This document shows positions 34,030 to 42,986 of a stretch of DNA of 64,000 bases, piece after piece. A program made the position numbers and the translations under genes. The notes under the pieces are model-generated. The model did not search any database, was not told where the DNA came from, and worked only from the letters and a program-made list of their open reading frames with translations. Positions within the stretch are counted from its first letter, which is position 1, and each line of letters begins with the position of its first letter. The DNA is from Arthrobacter nitroguajacolicus_D (GTDB lineage: Bacteria > Actinomycetota > Actinomycetes > Actinomycetales > Micrococcaceae). The stretch is taken from assembly GCF_031455195.1 (NCBI RefSeq), contig NZ_JAVDSH010000002.1, positions 558,001-622,000 on the forward strand, in the 5' to 3' direction.

Positions 34030-35734
34030 GGAGGTCCTCCCTTTCCGTTGAGCCTGTGGGGCGTTCGGCATCCATGACCCCGGGAATGGTGGCCATGAAG
34101 ACCGCGCCCGGGCCACCTTCGCTGCCGCGGTCCAGGACGCGGACATCGCCTCCGCGCCTCCGCGCGAGTTGCCGCACCAATGCCAGCCCCAATCCTTGTC
34201 CAGCCCCCGAGCGTACCGGTTGTGCCGACGTCGTGAATCCTTCGGCGAAGACTTCCTCGGGGTCCAGGTTTCCCAGACCGTCGCCGGAGTCTCCCACGAC
34301 AAGGTGCAGGGTGCCGCCGTCCGCGGCCGGGTCGTCCAGCAGTTCCACTTCCACCCAACGGTCCGCGGCGGAACCGGCGACGGCGGCACTCACCGCGTTG
34401 TCTATCAGGTTGCCGAGCACTGTTGTGACGTCCTGCGGATCGGCGACGTGTCCACGGACCAATGTCTCCGGCCCGACGCGCAGGGTCACTCCGCGTTCGG
34501 ACGCCTCCACTCCCTTGGCGCCGATAAAGGCCTGCAGGTAGGCGTCCTGGAGGAGCTCGGCCTGCTCAACGGGAAATTTCAGGGGACCGGTGGCGGAAAT
34601 CCTTTCAAGGTATTCCTTTGCGGAATCGTGTTGTCCGATGCTCATGAAACCGGCGATGGTGTGGAGTTGGTTGGCGAACTCGTGGCGTTGGGCGCGGAGG
34701 GCCGTGGACATGGTCCCAACCGCGTCCAGTTGGCGTGTCAGTTGCTGCAGTTCGGTACGGTCGCGGAGCATGACAACCCAGCCGAGGTCCTCTTTCCGAT
34801 GCCATGCCTTGCGCGCACTGGCCACCAAGACCCTGCCGCCCGCCACGATCTCGACGGGCTCGGCATCCCGCGCTGCAGGTTGCGTCAGCTGCTTGAGCTG
34901 TTCGGGAACATCCGCGGTGGCCCAGTCCTGGCCGGTGGCGTCGGGGAGGTCCAGGAGGCGGGAGGCGGCTGCGTTGAAGACGGAGATCCGCCCATCGGCG
35001 GCTATGCCGATCACGCCGTCATCCACTCCCTGCAGGACAGCCACCTGATCGTGGACCAGGGTGCTGATCTCTTCGGGTTCCAGGCCCAGGGTGAGTCTTT
35101 GGAGCCTGCGGCGAAGGAGGAATGAGGCCAGGACGCCGGCAAGGAGGGCCCCGCCAGCGGTGAACGCGATGGGCAGGATGTCCCGTCCCAGGCTGTTGCT
35201 GAGGGACTCCATGGAGTAGCCGACGCTGACTTCGCCCACGATGGTGCCGGCAGCGTCTGGCGAGTAGACGGGTACTTTGGCGCCGGCTGAGGGGCCCAGC
35301 GTGCCCGTATTGCGGGTGGTGATTTCCTTCCCGGCGAGGGCAACGGAGGGGTCGGTGCTCACGCGTTCACCCAGCCGGGCAAGGTCGGGGTGGGCGAGGC
35401 GGAGGCCTGTTTCGTCCGTGATGACGACGAACAGGGCTCCGGTGCGCACCCGCACCGCTTCGGCCGCAGCCTGGAGTGGCCCCACCGCCAGCACACCTGC
35501 CGGTGGGGTGCCTTCTTCCTTGCTGATCTCCTGGACGTTGGTCCTGATGTCCGGATCCGCCGCTACTGTCCTGGCGAGGGTGAGGGCTTGGTTTTCGGCT
35601 TCGTCGCCGATCCGTCCGTACACCAACCAGGCATGGACGGCGCCGCTGAGCAGGACCACCAGCAGGACCACTCCGAGTTGGAGGAGGAGGGTTTGGGTGG
35701 AGAACCGCATACCCACCTTGCTGAAAACCGGCAC
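34022..35734 (-). CDS. Sensor histidine kinase of the DcuS/CitA type
   Basis: This 570-residue sensor starts at the GTG 35734, behind AGGAGG and GGAG on the minus strand. Its order is: first membrane span (about residues 10-35), an extracytoplasmic PAS/Cache ligand domain (40-180) that in the family binds citrate or C4-dicarboxylates, second span (about 185-205), a cytoplasmic PAS, a SpoB-type phospho-acceptor helix with HEFANQLHTI, and an ATPase domain (NLIDNAVSAAV, GDSGDGLGN, GQGLGLALV). All kinase motifs look intact. With the overlapping response regulator it forms a pair, divergent from the CitMHS gene it likely controls. Confidence 0.93.
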   Translation of the reverse strand: MPVFSKVGMRFSTQTLLLQLGVVLLVVLLSGAVHAWLVYGRIGDEAENQALTLARTVAADPDIRTNVQEISKEEGTPPAGVLAVGPLQAAAEAVRVRTGALFVVITDETGLRLAHPDLARLGERVSTDPSVALAGKEITTRNTGTLGPSAGAKVPVYSPDAAGTIVGEVSVGYSMESLSNSLGRDILPIAFTAGGALLAGVLASFLLRRRLQRLTLGLEPEEISTLVHDQVAVLQGVDDGVIGIAADGRISVFNAAASRLLDLPDATGQDWATADVPEQLKQLTQPAARDAEPVEIVAGGRVLVASARKAWHRKEDLGWVVMLRDRTELQQLTRQLDAVGTMSTALRAQRHEFANQLHTIAGFMSIGQHDSAKEYLERISATGPLKFPVEQAELLQDAYLQAFIGAKGVEASERGVTLRVGPETLVRGHVADPQDVTTVLGNLIDNAVSAAVAGSAADRWVEVELLDDPAADGGTLHLVVGDSGDGLGNLDPEEVFAEGFTTSAQPVRSGAGQGLGLALVRQLARRRGGDVRVLDRGSEGGPGAVFMATIPGVMDAERPTGSTEREDLRG

Positions 35735-35909
35735 CTTCGCTCCTTTCCTCCTGCTCCATTGAAGCACTGAGCACAATGCGCAAAACGTGCGCAATGAGCA
35801 CTATCCTGAACAATTCCCCGAAACCCCGGTCCGTGATCGGCGCCACCCTATTGTCTGTAGTGCGCATCACATCGATGTGGTGCCCTTCACAGTAGTAAAG
35901 GAGCCGGCC
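35735..35909. promoter_or_regulatory. Divergent control region of the two-component system and CitMHS genes
   Basis: Two TGCGCA palindromes lie 11 bp apart (35777-35782 and 35788-35793). A third occurs at 35861-35866. A perfect 12-bp palindrome, CACATCGATGTG, lies at 35868-35879, about 18 bases before the AAAGGAG ribosome site of the transporter. These are the best candidate binding sites for the response regulator, but the assignment is inferred from position. Confidence 0.4.
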
Positions 35910-37406
35910 ATGCTGGTTTTGCTTGGATTCGCAATGATTGCGGTATTCATGGTCCTGATCATGACCAAAAAGTTGACGCCGGTTCTGGCGCTGATCATCG
36001 TCCCCACCATCTTTGGTCTCTTCGCAGGGGCAGGCTTGGGCATCGGGCCCATGGTCATGGATTCGATGAAGTCCATGACGTCAACGGCTGCGCTCCTGAT
36101 GTTCGCCATCATCTACTTCGGGTTGATGATCGACGTCGGGCTCTTCGACCCGCTGGTCAAGTTCATCCTCCGCAAGCTGGGGAACGACCCGGCAAAGGTT
36201 GTCCTGGGCACTGCGATCCTGGCGGCAGCGGTCTCCCTCGATGGTGATGGCTCCACCACCTTCATCCTCACCACCGCCGCGATGCTCCCCGTCTACCTGC
36301 GGCTCAAGATGAGCCCCGTGGTCCTCACCTGCGTAGCCGGCCTCGCCAACGGAACCATGAACATCCTGCCGTGGGGTGGCCCCACTGCCCGCGCTGCCAC
36401 TGCGCTCAAGCTCGATGTCAACGACGTCTTCGTTCCGATGGTCCCCTCGCTCATTGTTGGACTGATCGTTGTGATGGTCTTCTCCTGGCTGCTCGGCCTG
36501 CAGGAACGCAACCGCCTCCGCTCGGTCGCTCCGGAGATCTGGGGCGACATCGCCGATCCTGCTGACGCGTTCGACGGCGGCACCGGACGTGGCGGTTCTG
36601 TCGCCGGCGGCCCGGGCTCCGGCAAGGGTCGTTTCGGATTCGGCCGTACCGGCTCAACCGCCGCCGTCGGCAAGCCTGGCACCGGCGGAGGTTCCGGCGT
36701 CGCAGTCCTGGAACGCACCGAAGTACTGGTGGACGAGCACGACACCGCCATGGCCGACACCGCCCTGGACCCCAACCGCAAGACCCTGCGTCCCAAGCTG
36801 TTCTGGTTCAACCTGGTCCTCACCGTGGCTGTTATGGTCACGCTGGTCGCCAACATTGTTCCCCTGCCGTTCGTCTTCATGGTCGGTTCCGCGATCGCCC
36901 TGCTGGTCAACTTCCCCAAGGTCAAGGACCAAGGCGCCCAGCTGATCGCCCACGCACCGTCCATCGTCGCCGTGGTCAGCATGGTCATGGCCGCCGCAGT
37001 GCTCACCGGTGTCCTGAACGGTACTGGCATGGTGAAGGCAATGTCCGAGTGGCTGGTCCAGATCATCCCCGCCGAGATGGGTCCGTTCATGGCCATCATC
37101 ACAGGCGTCCTGAGCATCCCGATGACGTTCTTCATGAGCAACGACGCGTTCTACTTCGGTGTCCTGCCTGTTCTGAGCGAAACCGCAGCGCACTACGGTG
37201 TGGGCGCAGCGGACATGGCCCGCGCTTCCATCACCGGCCAGCCCTTCCATCTGCAGAGCCCGCTGGTGCCCGCGATCCTCCTGCTGGTGTCGCTGGCAAA
37301 GGTGGAACTGGGTGACCACCACAAGAAGGTCCTGTGGCGGACGGCAGTCATCTCGATCGTGATGCTGGCTGTCGGAGTCCTGACCGGAGCCATCGGCATC
37401 GGCTGA
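35910..37406 (+). CDS. CitMHS-family citrate/organic acid:H+ symporter
   Basis: This 498-residue polytopic membrane transporter starts at the ATG after AAAGGAG. About eleven to twelve hydrophobic spans are visible. The family imports metal-citrate complexes (CitM with Mg, CitH with Ca). Conserved-looking loops include SLDGDGSTTFILTTAAMLP and NGTMNILPWGGPTARAA, and late in the chain FFMSNDAFYFGVLPVL. A hydrophilic Gly-rich insert (about residues 220-280) separates the two halves. The divergent DcuS/CitA-like pair supports a citrate or related di/tricarboxylate substrate. Confidence 0.92.
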   Translation: MLVLLGFAMIAVFMVLIMTKKLTPVLALIIVPTIFGLFAGAGLGIGPMVMDSMKSMTSTAALLMFAIIYFGLMIDVGLFDPLVKFILRKLGNDPAKVVLGTAILAAAVSLDGDGSTTFILTTAAMLPVYLRLKMSPVVLTCVAGLANGTMNILPWGGPTARAATALKLDVNDVFVPMVPSLIVGLIVVMVFSWLLGLQERNRLRSVAPEIWGDIADPADAFDGGTGRGGSVAGGPGSGKGRFGFGRTGSTAAVGKPGTGGGSGVAVLERTEVLVDEHDTAMADTALDPNRKTLRPKLFWFNLVLTVAVMVTLVANIVPLPFVFMVGSAIALLVNFPKVKDQGAQLIAHAPSIVAVVSMVMAAAVLTGVLNGTGMVKAMSEWLVQIIPAEMGPFMAIITGVLSIPMTFFMSNDAFYFGVLPVLSETAAHYGVGAADMARASITGQPFHLQSPLVPAILLLVSLAKVELGDHHKKVLWRTAVISIVMLAVGVLTGAIGIG

Positions 37407-37454
37407 CCGACGTGGGTGGCAGGATTGCCCGGCCCCCACATTGACGGAAAATGA

Positions 37455-38968
37455 TCAGCCTGCAGGGTTCGTAGCCTGGCAGGTCTGGTCATTTGCCGTT
37501 TGTGCGGGGATGTTGCCTTGCGTGGTGCTTTGGGTCGGCTTGTCGCCGGAAACGAAGTCTTCACCGGCATAGAGCTGCACGCCTTGGATGCCTGTCACCT
37601 GCTGGACGTTTGCAGCCGGGAGGCCGAACATCCCTGCGATGTCCGCCGCGACGTCGGCGAAGCCGGCCTGGTAGTACACCATCGTCTGGGCACGGGGTTG
37701 GCCCTGCAGACGGACGGTCTTGGTGTAGCCCGCAGCCGTGACCAAGGCCGCGATTGCGTTGCTTCTGCCTGAAACACCGGTTCCATTGGCAATGCTGATG
37801 GGCTGGAGGGCTTTGTCAAAGGCAGGTTTCGCCGCGGAGCTTGACGGCGTGGGGGAGGGAGTTCCGGCTTGGGCAAGGTCCGCACTGTTCCTGAGGGCAG
37901 CAAAGAGATTCGACGCCGCGGGTTCATCCAGTCCGAGCCTGTTGGGATCGGACGGGGCCGGGACGGTGGGCACGGTGATGAAGTCCACCTTGGCGGGGTC
38001 GATGTTCTTGAGCCGGTCGCCAATAGTCAGCAAGGCAGGAACCGAGGCCAGGCCCGTGTCCACCGTCAGGTTCTTGGTCATCGTATCGGCGATGCTCAGC
38101 AGCTTCTGGGGGTCGCCGAGTGTCCCCTCGGACTTCAGTTTCCTGGTGAGGGAGCCCAGGAAGGACTGCTGGGCCTTGATGCGGCCCAGATCTCCGCCGT
38201 CGGCAAAAGCGTGGCGCGTCCGGAGGAAAGCCAAGGCCTGGTCGCCTTGCACTTGGGAGGTCCCCTTGGGGAGGTGAAGTCCTGAATCGGAATCGTCGAC
38301 GGCGGAATTGACGCACACGTCCACCCACCCACCGTGGTGGTCAGCTCTTTGACTGCGTTGAAATCGGCCATCATGAAATGGTCCACTTCCAGCCCGGTGA
38401 GCTTGTTGACGGTGTCAACAGCGCAGCCGATTCCGGCTTCGGCCATGGCGCTGTTGATCATCACGCCCGGGCGGGCGTCGTGCTGCTCATTGCTTGCCTG
38501 GTCCTTGCATGCAGGGACGTCCACCAGGAGGTCCCGGGGAAAACTGATGACGTTCACGTGGTTGTTGTCCGCGGAAATGTCCACCAGCATCATGACATCC
38601 GACTGCCCGTAGCCGGAGGACTGGTCCGCAGTTCCGTACTGGCTGTTCTTACCGCTTCGGGTATCACTTCCCAGCACCAGAATCTGCAGGCGGTCCTTCC
38701 TGTCATCAACCGGACCTTCGCTTCGTTGGCCCCCTGCGCCAAGCGAAGTAGTGGAGATGTTCGACTGAAGCCGCCACAGCCAGTAGCCGCCAAAGCAAAG
38801 GATTCCAACCACTGCAGCAGCAACCACGATGACCCCAATCCGGAGCCAGCGGGGGCGTCTGCGGCGCGCTACGCCGGTACTTTCCTCTACGAGGCTTCCT
38901 TGTCCGGGGTAGCGGGGAGTATCACCATCCGGTGAGTTGGGGGCGGGGCGTTCGTGGCGACCGATCAC
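37455..38968 (-). pseudogene. LytR-CpsA-Psr (LCP) family protein, interrupted by a frameshift
   Basis: The N-terminal part (start GTG 38968, preceded by AGAGGAAAGG) has a basic cytoplasmic tail, one membrane span (RIGVIVVAAAVVGILCFGGYWLW) and the first half of an LCP domain (LQILVLGSDTR, SDVMMLVDIS, ISFPRDLLVDVP). At about 38321-38330 the frame shifts. The remainder (VCVNSAVDDS, ALAFLRTRHAFADGGDLGRIKAQQ, then a LytR_C domain to 37455) continues in another frame. The shift lies in a GTGG x3 tract; one more or one fewer base in the run restores the frame. LCP enzymes attach wall polymers to peptidoglycan. It may be a true mutation, a phase-variable state or a sequencing error. Confidence 0.85.
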
Positions 38969-39050
38969 GGCACTGGCCTTTCCTCTGGGCGGGGGCGGGC
39001 CTATGCTACTGAGCGATTCTGGGAAATACCCAAGCGCGCCCATAGGTGCC

Positions 39051-39056
39051 TATCAT
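39051..39056 (+). promoter_or_regulatory. -10 element of the CtaG-like gene (leaderless start)
   Basis: TATCAT matches TANNNT, with its final T 7 bases before the GTG at 39063. This supports the GTG over an in-frame ATG at 39003. Confidence 0.5.
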
Positions 39057-39062
39057 TTCCCT

Positions 39063-39941
39063 GTGCCGCCCTTTGATGTCCTCGTCAGCGCCTGGCAGAT
39101 CGACTGGGCAGCTGTGATCATGATCAGTGCTTTCGGCGTGCTCTACGGTCTTGGACTGAAGTCTGCCGCGGCCAATGGCCACCGCTGGCCCCTCTGGCGA
39201 ACCGTCGCGTTCTATGTCCTGGGGCTTGGATCCTTGGCTGTGCTTACCTGCGGGTTCCTCGGGGTCTATGGTTCAGACCTGCGGTGGGCCTTCACGGTCA
39301 AGGTCTCCTTGCTCCTGTTCGTGGTACCACTGCTGATCGGATTGGGCAGGCCGATCTCACTGGCCCGAGCCGCCTTGCCTCCCCGCGGCATTGAGAGGCT
39401 GAACATCGTCCTGGCTCATCCCGCCGTGCGTTTCGTCAGCAACTCGCTGGCCGCGCCGCTCCTGGGTTTGGCGCTGTTCTCCACATTCCTGACCCCTGCC
39501 TTCCACACCCTGCGGGCCGATCCTTTGGCCCAGGCTCTCCTGACCTTCCTGATTCCGTTGCTGGGCCTTCTCATGGCACTGCCCATCATTGAGGAAGCCG
39601 ACTTCCAGCGGTCCAGCGCCTACATCACCCTGGAGTTCGTCTTTGTCTTCATCGAGCTCCTGGTTGATGCGGTCCCCGGCATCCTGCTCCGCCTCAACGG
39701 GCAGGTGCTCGATCATGTCATGACGACGCAGGCGGCGTTGGGCTGGTTCCCGGATCCCTTGCGTGACCAGCGGTTGGCGGGGGATGCCTTGTGGTTTATC
39801 TGTGAAATCGTGGACCTGCCGCTCATCATCCTGATGTTCATCCGGTTTTCGCGCAGTGACAAGCGTGAGGCCCGGGGCTTCGACGACCTGACCGACGAGC
39901 AACTGGAAGAACTGAACGCCCAACACCTTCGAGGGCGCTGA
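39063..39941 (+). CDS. Cytochrome c oxidase assembly (CtaG/caa3)-type membrane protein
   Basis: This 292-residue protein has about seven membrane spans, of the CtaG_Cox family associated with copper delivery or assembly of terminal oxidases. Recognisable features are the opening PPFDVLVSAWQIDW, LAHPAVRFVSNSLAAPLLGLALF, and TPAFHTLRADPLAQALL. The final cytoplasmic tail is acidic (DDLTDEQLEELN). The GTG start is chosen from the -10 placement. An ATG 60 bases upstream is in frame. It is divergent from the broken LCP gene and 13 bases from the AI-2E-type gene, so those two are probably co-transcribed. No oxidase subunit genes are in the window. Confidence 0.8.
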   Translation: MPPFDVLVSAWQIDWAAVIMISAFGVLYGLGLKSAAANGHRWPLWRTVAFYVLGLGSLAVLTCGFLGVYGSDLRWAFTVKVSLLLFVVPLLIGLGRPISLARAALPPRGIERLNIVLAHPAVRFVSNSLAAPLLGLALFSTFLTPAFHTLRADPLAQALLTFLIPLLGLLMALPIIEEADFQRSSAYITLEFVFVFIELLVDAVPGILLRLNGQVLDHVMTTQAALGWFPDPLRDQRLAGDALWFICEIVDLPLIILMFIRFSRSDKREARGFDDLTDEQLEELNAQHLRGR

Positions 39942-39954
39942 AAAGGAGATCGTC

Positions 39955-41064
39955 ATGCCTGACCTTCGCACCGGCCTGCCTGCGATATGGGCCGATGGTC
40001 TGGGACGTGTCAGCATCCGCTCCGTCCAGGCCCTGACGGTAGGGGCATTGGCCTGGGCCGTTATCTGGGCGCTGACCCGGGTGCCATTGGTGTTGATCCC
40101 GCTCACGATCGCCCTGATCCTGGCCGCTGCGATCGCGCCGCTGGTGCGCTGGCTTGCCCGGCACGGTTGGCCGCGCGCCCTCGCCGTGCTGGCCGCGTTC
40201 GTGGGAATCCTCGTGGTATTCGGCGGGATTGTTACGGGGATCGTGTTCCTCATCCGGGCACAGTCGAAGGACCTGACAGCGAAGGCGGTTGCCGGACTCG
40301 ACCACCTCCACGAATTCCTGACCTCCGGACCAATCCCTGTGAGCGACGCCCAGATCAACGACACCCGCGAATCGGTACAGCGGTTCTTTACCTCCAGCTC
40401 GTTTGGTACGGAGGCGCTGACCGGGGCACGGACGTTGGGGGAAATCCTGGCCGGAATGGTGCTGATGGCTGTGATCCTGTTCTTCTTCCTCAAGGACGGG
40501 CACAAGATCCGCAACTTCCTCATCGGCTTCCTGCCCGCCGAACGCCGCCCCAAAGCGCACATGGCCATCGAACGCAGCGCAGTCGTCCTGGGCGGCTACG
40601 TCCGCGGAACTGCCATCGTTGCCGCAACTGACGGAATCATTGTTGGGGTGGCCTTGGCCATCCTGGGCGTTCCCTTGGCGTTACCGCTGGGCGCCTTCGT
40701 CTTCATTGGAGGGTTTATCCCGATCATCGGCGCTACGGCCGCGGGAACCTTGGCGGTCGCCGTCGCCCTGATCTCCAATGGTCCTGTGACGGCCCTGATT
40801 GTGCTGGCCGTCGTCATCGGTGCAAACCAGCTGGAACACCACCTCCTGCAACCCATCCTGATGGGCAGGGTCCTCAGCATTCACGGCCTGGCGATCCTGC
40901 TGGCCCTTGCTGCCGGCACCATGATCGCCGGAATCGTGGGTGCACTGCTCGCCGTTCCCGTGACCGCCGTTGGATGGACCGTCTACAAGACGCTGTCCGA
41001 GCCGGAACCGGATCAGGCACCTGAACCGGGACCGGACGCGGAAGCAGTTGCGGCAGAGGGCTGA
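39955..41064 (+). CDS. AI-2E-family transporter (UPF0118)
   Basis: This 369-residue inner-membrane protein has about eight spans, with the AI-2 exporter fold: two N-terminal spans, a soluble middle region (about 110-160), then ILFFFLKDGHKIRN and the late hydrophobic block with GALLAVPVTAV. Although named after TqsA, members also export other ions or solutes, so substrate assignment is open. The ribosome site AAGGAGA precedes the ATG. The C-terminal tail is rich in Pro/Glu/Asp. The gene follows the CtaG-like gene after 13 bases. Confidence 0.88.
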   Translation: MPDLRTGLPAIWADGLGRVSIRSVQALTVGALAWAVIWALTRVPLVLIPLTIALILAAAIAPLVRWLARHGWPRALAVLAAFVGILVVFGGIVTGIVFLIRAQSKDLTAKAVAGLDHLHEFLTSGPIPVSDAQINDTRESVQRFFTSSSFGTEALTGARTLGEILAGMVLMAVILFFFLKDGHKIRNFLIGFLPAERRPKAHMAIERSAVVLGGYVRGTAIVAATDGIIVGVALAILGVPLALPLGAFVFIGGFIPIIGATAAGTLAVAVALISNGPVTALIVLAVVIGANQLEHHLLQPILMGRVLSIHGLAILLALAAGTMIAGIVGALLAVPVTAVGWTVYKTLSEPEPDQAPEPGPDAEAVAAEG

Positions 41065-41086
41065 CCGAGCCGCGTGCCCGGCCAAG

Positions 41087-41092
41087 TAGACT
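41087..41092 (+). promoter_or_regulatory. Candidate -10 element of gatCAB
   Basis: TAGACT fits the TANNNT consensus and would give a transcript start near 41099. That leaves a short leader with a GGGGAG ribosome site before the gatC ATG at 41130. No convincing -35 is seen. Confidence 0.35.
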
Positions 41093-41129
41093 GGTTCGGA
41101 AAACCATTTGAACTTTGCAGGGGAGATCC

Positions 41130-41426
41130 ATGGCTGCGATCAACCGTGACGACGTCGCGCATCTTGCGCGTCTGGCTCACATTGAAATGAGTGCCGAAGA
41201 ACTGGACAGGATGGCCGGCGAGCTCGCTGTCATCGTCGATTCAGTGAAGTCCGTCAGCGAAGCCGCGGGGGAGGACGTGCCAGCCACGTCGCACCCGATT
41301 CCGTTGACCAACGTGTTCCGTGAGGACGTTGTGGGCCACACGTTCACGGCTGAGCAGGCACTGTCCGGCGCTCCGGATGCGTTCGAGAACCGTTTCAAGG
41401 TCCCGGCAATCCTGGATGAGGATTAA
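41130..41426 (+). CDS. gatC: Asp-tRNA(Asn)/Glu-tRNA(Gln) amidotransferase subunit C
   Basis: This 98-residue subunit wraps around GatA and stabilises the GatCAB complex, which converts misacylated Glu-tRNA(Gln) and Asp-tRNA(Asn) into the correct species. The N-terminal helix pair (DDVAHLARLAHIEMSAEEL) and the C-terminal belt (FREDVV, ALSGAPDAFENRFKVPAIL) are typical. The ATG 41130 follows GGGGAG and fits family length. An upstream in-frame ATG at 41115 would remove that spacing. It is first of the gatC-gatA-gatB operon, 6 bases before gatA. Confidence 0.96.
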   Translation: MAAINRDDVAHLARLAHIEMSAEELDRMAGELAVIVDSVKSVSEAAGEDVPATSHPIPLTNVFREDVVGHTFTAEQALSGAPDAFENRFKVPAILDED

Positions 41427-41432
41427 TTACTG

Positions 41433-42986
41433 ATGACTGAGCTAAAGAACGAACTCATCCGCCACTCCGCTGCCGATCTCGCAGCCAAGCTGGCCTCCCG
41501 CGAGGTATCCGCTGTTGAGGTGACGCAGGCGCACCTCGACCGGATTGCCGACGTCGATGGCCAGGTACATGCCTTCCTGCACGTCAACACCGAGGAAGCC
41601 CTGGCAGTTGCCGCCGAGGTTGACGCCGCCCGCGCTGCCGGCGGTGCCGCCGCTGAGGAACTCCACGCCCTCGCCGGCGTGCCCATCGCGGTCAAGGACC
41701 TGATTGTCACCATCGGCCAGCCCACCACCGCTGGTTCGAAGATCCTTGAGGGCTGGCACAGCCCGTATGACGCCACCGTGGTGAAGAAGCTGCGCGCAGC
41801 CAAGATGCCGATCCTGGGCAAGACCAACCTGGACGAATTCGCCATGGGCTCCTCCACGGAGCATTCGGCTTTTGGCCCTACCCGCAACCCGTGGGACCTT
41901 GACCGCATTCCGGGCGGTTCGGGCGGTGGCTCAGCGGCCGCCGTCGCCGCTTTTGAGGCCCCGCTCGCTCTCGGCACGGACACGGGTGGCTCCATCCGCC
42001 AGCCCGGCGCCGTCACTGGAACTGTTGGCGTGAAGCCGACGTATGGCGCCGTTTCCCGTTACGGCGCGATTGCCATGGCGTCGTCGTTGGACCAGATTGG
42101 GCCGGTATCACGCACCGTCCTGGACTCCGCCTTGTTGCAGGAAGTCATTGGCGGACACGACCCCTTCGACTCCACGTCGCTGACCGACCCATTCACCAAC
42201 CTGGTTGCTGCTGCCCGCATTGGCAACGTTGCAGGCATGAAGATCGGCATTGTGAAGGAACTTCACGGCGAGGGTTACCAGGCCGGCGTCGAGAACCGTT
42301 TCAACGAGTCCCTCCAGTTCCTCAAGGATGCCGGCGCGGAAATCGTTGAGGTTTCCTGCCCCAACCTGAAGTACGCCTTGGGCGCCTACTACCTGATCAT
42401 GCCCTCCGAGGTGTCCAGCAACCTGGCCAAGTTCGACGGCGTGCGGTTCGGCCTGCGGGCTCTCCCCAAGGATGGTCCGATGACCATTGAGCGCGTCATG
42501 GCTGCCACCCGCGCTGCAGGTTTCGGTGACGAGGCCAAGCGCCGCATCATCCTTGGCACGTACGCGCTTAGCGCCGGCTACTACGACGCCTACTACGGTT
42601 CGGCCCAGAAGGTGCGCACCCTGATCCAACGCGACTTCGACGCCGCGTTTGCCCAGGCCGATGTCCTGATCTCTCCGACGGCGCCCACCACGGCGTTCAA
42701 GCTGGGCGAGAAGCTGGACGATCCTTTGGCGATGTACCTGAACGACGTCGCGACGATTCCGGCCAACCTGGCCGGCATTCCGGGACTGTCGTTGCCGGGC
42801 GGCCTGGCTGACGAAGACGGCCTGCCTGTTGGCATCCAACTGCTGGCCCCGGCCCGCGAGGATTCCCGCCTGTACCGCGTGGGTGCGGTCCTTGAATCCA
42901 TCCTTGAAGAAAAGTGGGGCGGCCCGATGCTCGCCCAGGCGCCTGAGCTTAGTTCAGCTTCAACTACCGCCGGAGGTTCCAACTAA
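41433..42986 (+). CDS. gatA: Asp-tRNA(Asn)/Glu-tRNA(Gln) amidotransferase subunit A
   Basis: This 517-residue amidase-signature enzyme hydrolyses glutamine and sends ammonia to GatB. The catalytic Ser-cisSer-Lys triad is visible: Lys in PIAVKDL, cis-Ser in GGSGGGSAAAV, and the nucleophile Ser in TDTGGSIRQPG. The C-terminal ISPTAPTTAF and LSLPGGL regions are also standard. Length is normal for the family. Its stop overlaps the start of gatB in TAATG, showing translational coupling. Expected to be essential in bacteria without GlnRS. Confidence 0.97.
   Translation: MTELKNELIRHSAADLAAKLASREVSAVEVTQAHLDRIADVDGQVHAFLHVNTEEALAVAAEVDAARAAGGAAAEELHALAGVPIAVKDLIVTIGQPTTAGSKILEGWHSPYDATVVKKLRAAKMPILGKTNLDEFAMGSSTEHSAFGPTRNPWDLDRIPGGSGGGSAAAVAAFEAPLALGTDTGGSIRQPGAVTGTVGVKPTYGAVSRYGAIAMASSLDQIGPVSRTVLDSALLQEVIGGHDPFDSTSLTDPFTNLVAAARIGNVAGMKIGIVKELHGEGYQAGVENRFNESLQFLKDAGAEIVEVSCPNLKYALGAYYLIMPSEVSSNLAKFDGVRFGLRALPKDGPMTIERVMAATRAAGFGDEAKRRIILGTYALSAGYYDAYYGSAQKVRTLIQRDFDAAFAQADVLISPTAPTTAFKLGEKLDDPLAMYLNDVATIPANLAGIPGLSLPGGLADEDGLPVGIQLLAPAREDSRLYRVGAVLESILEEKWGGPMLAQAPELSSASTTAGGSN

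Noticed and set aside
33370..34389. A 339-residue version of the response regulator extending into the kinase gene
   Set aside because: The extra residues read as a shadow of the kinase C-terminus. A GTG with a strong ribosome site at 34029 gives a normal receiver start.
37407..37454. Possible terminator between CitMHS and the LCP gene
   Set aside because: Only a weak 5-bp GTGGG/CCCAC pairing with a long loop and no T-tract is visible.
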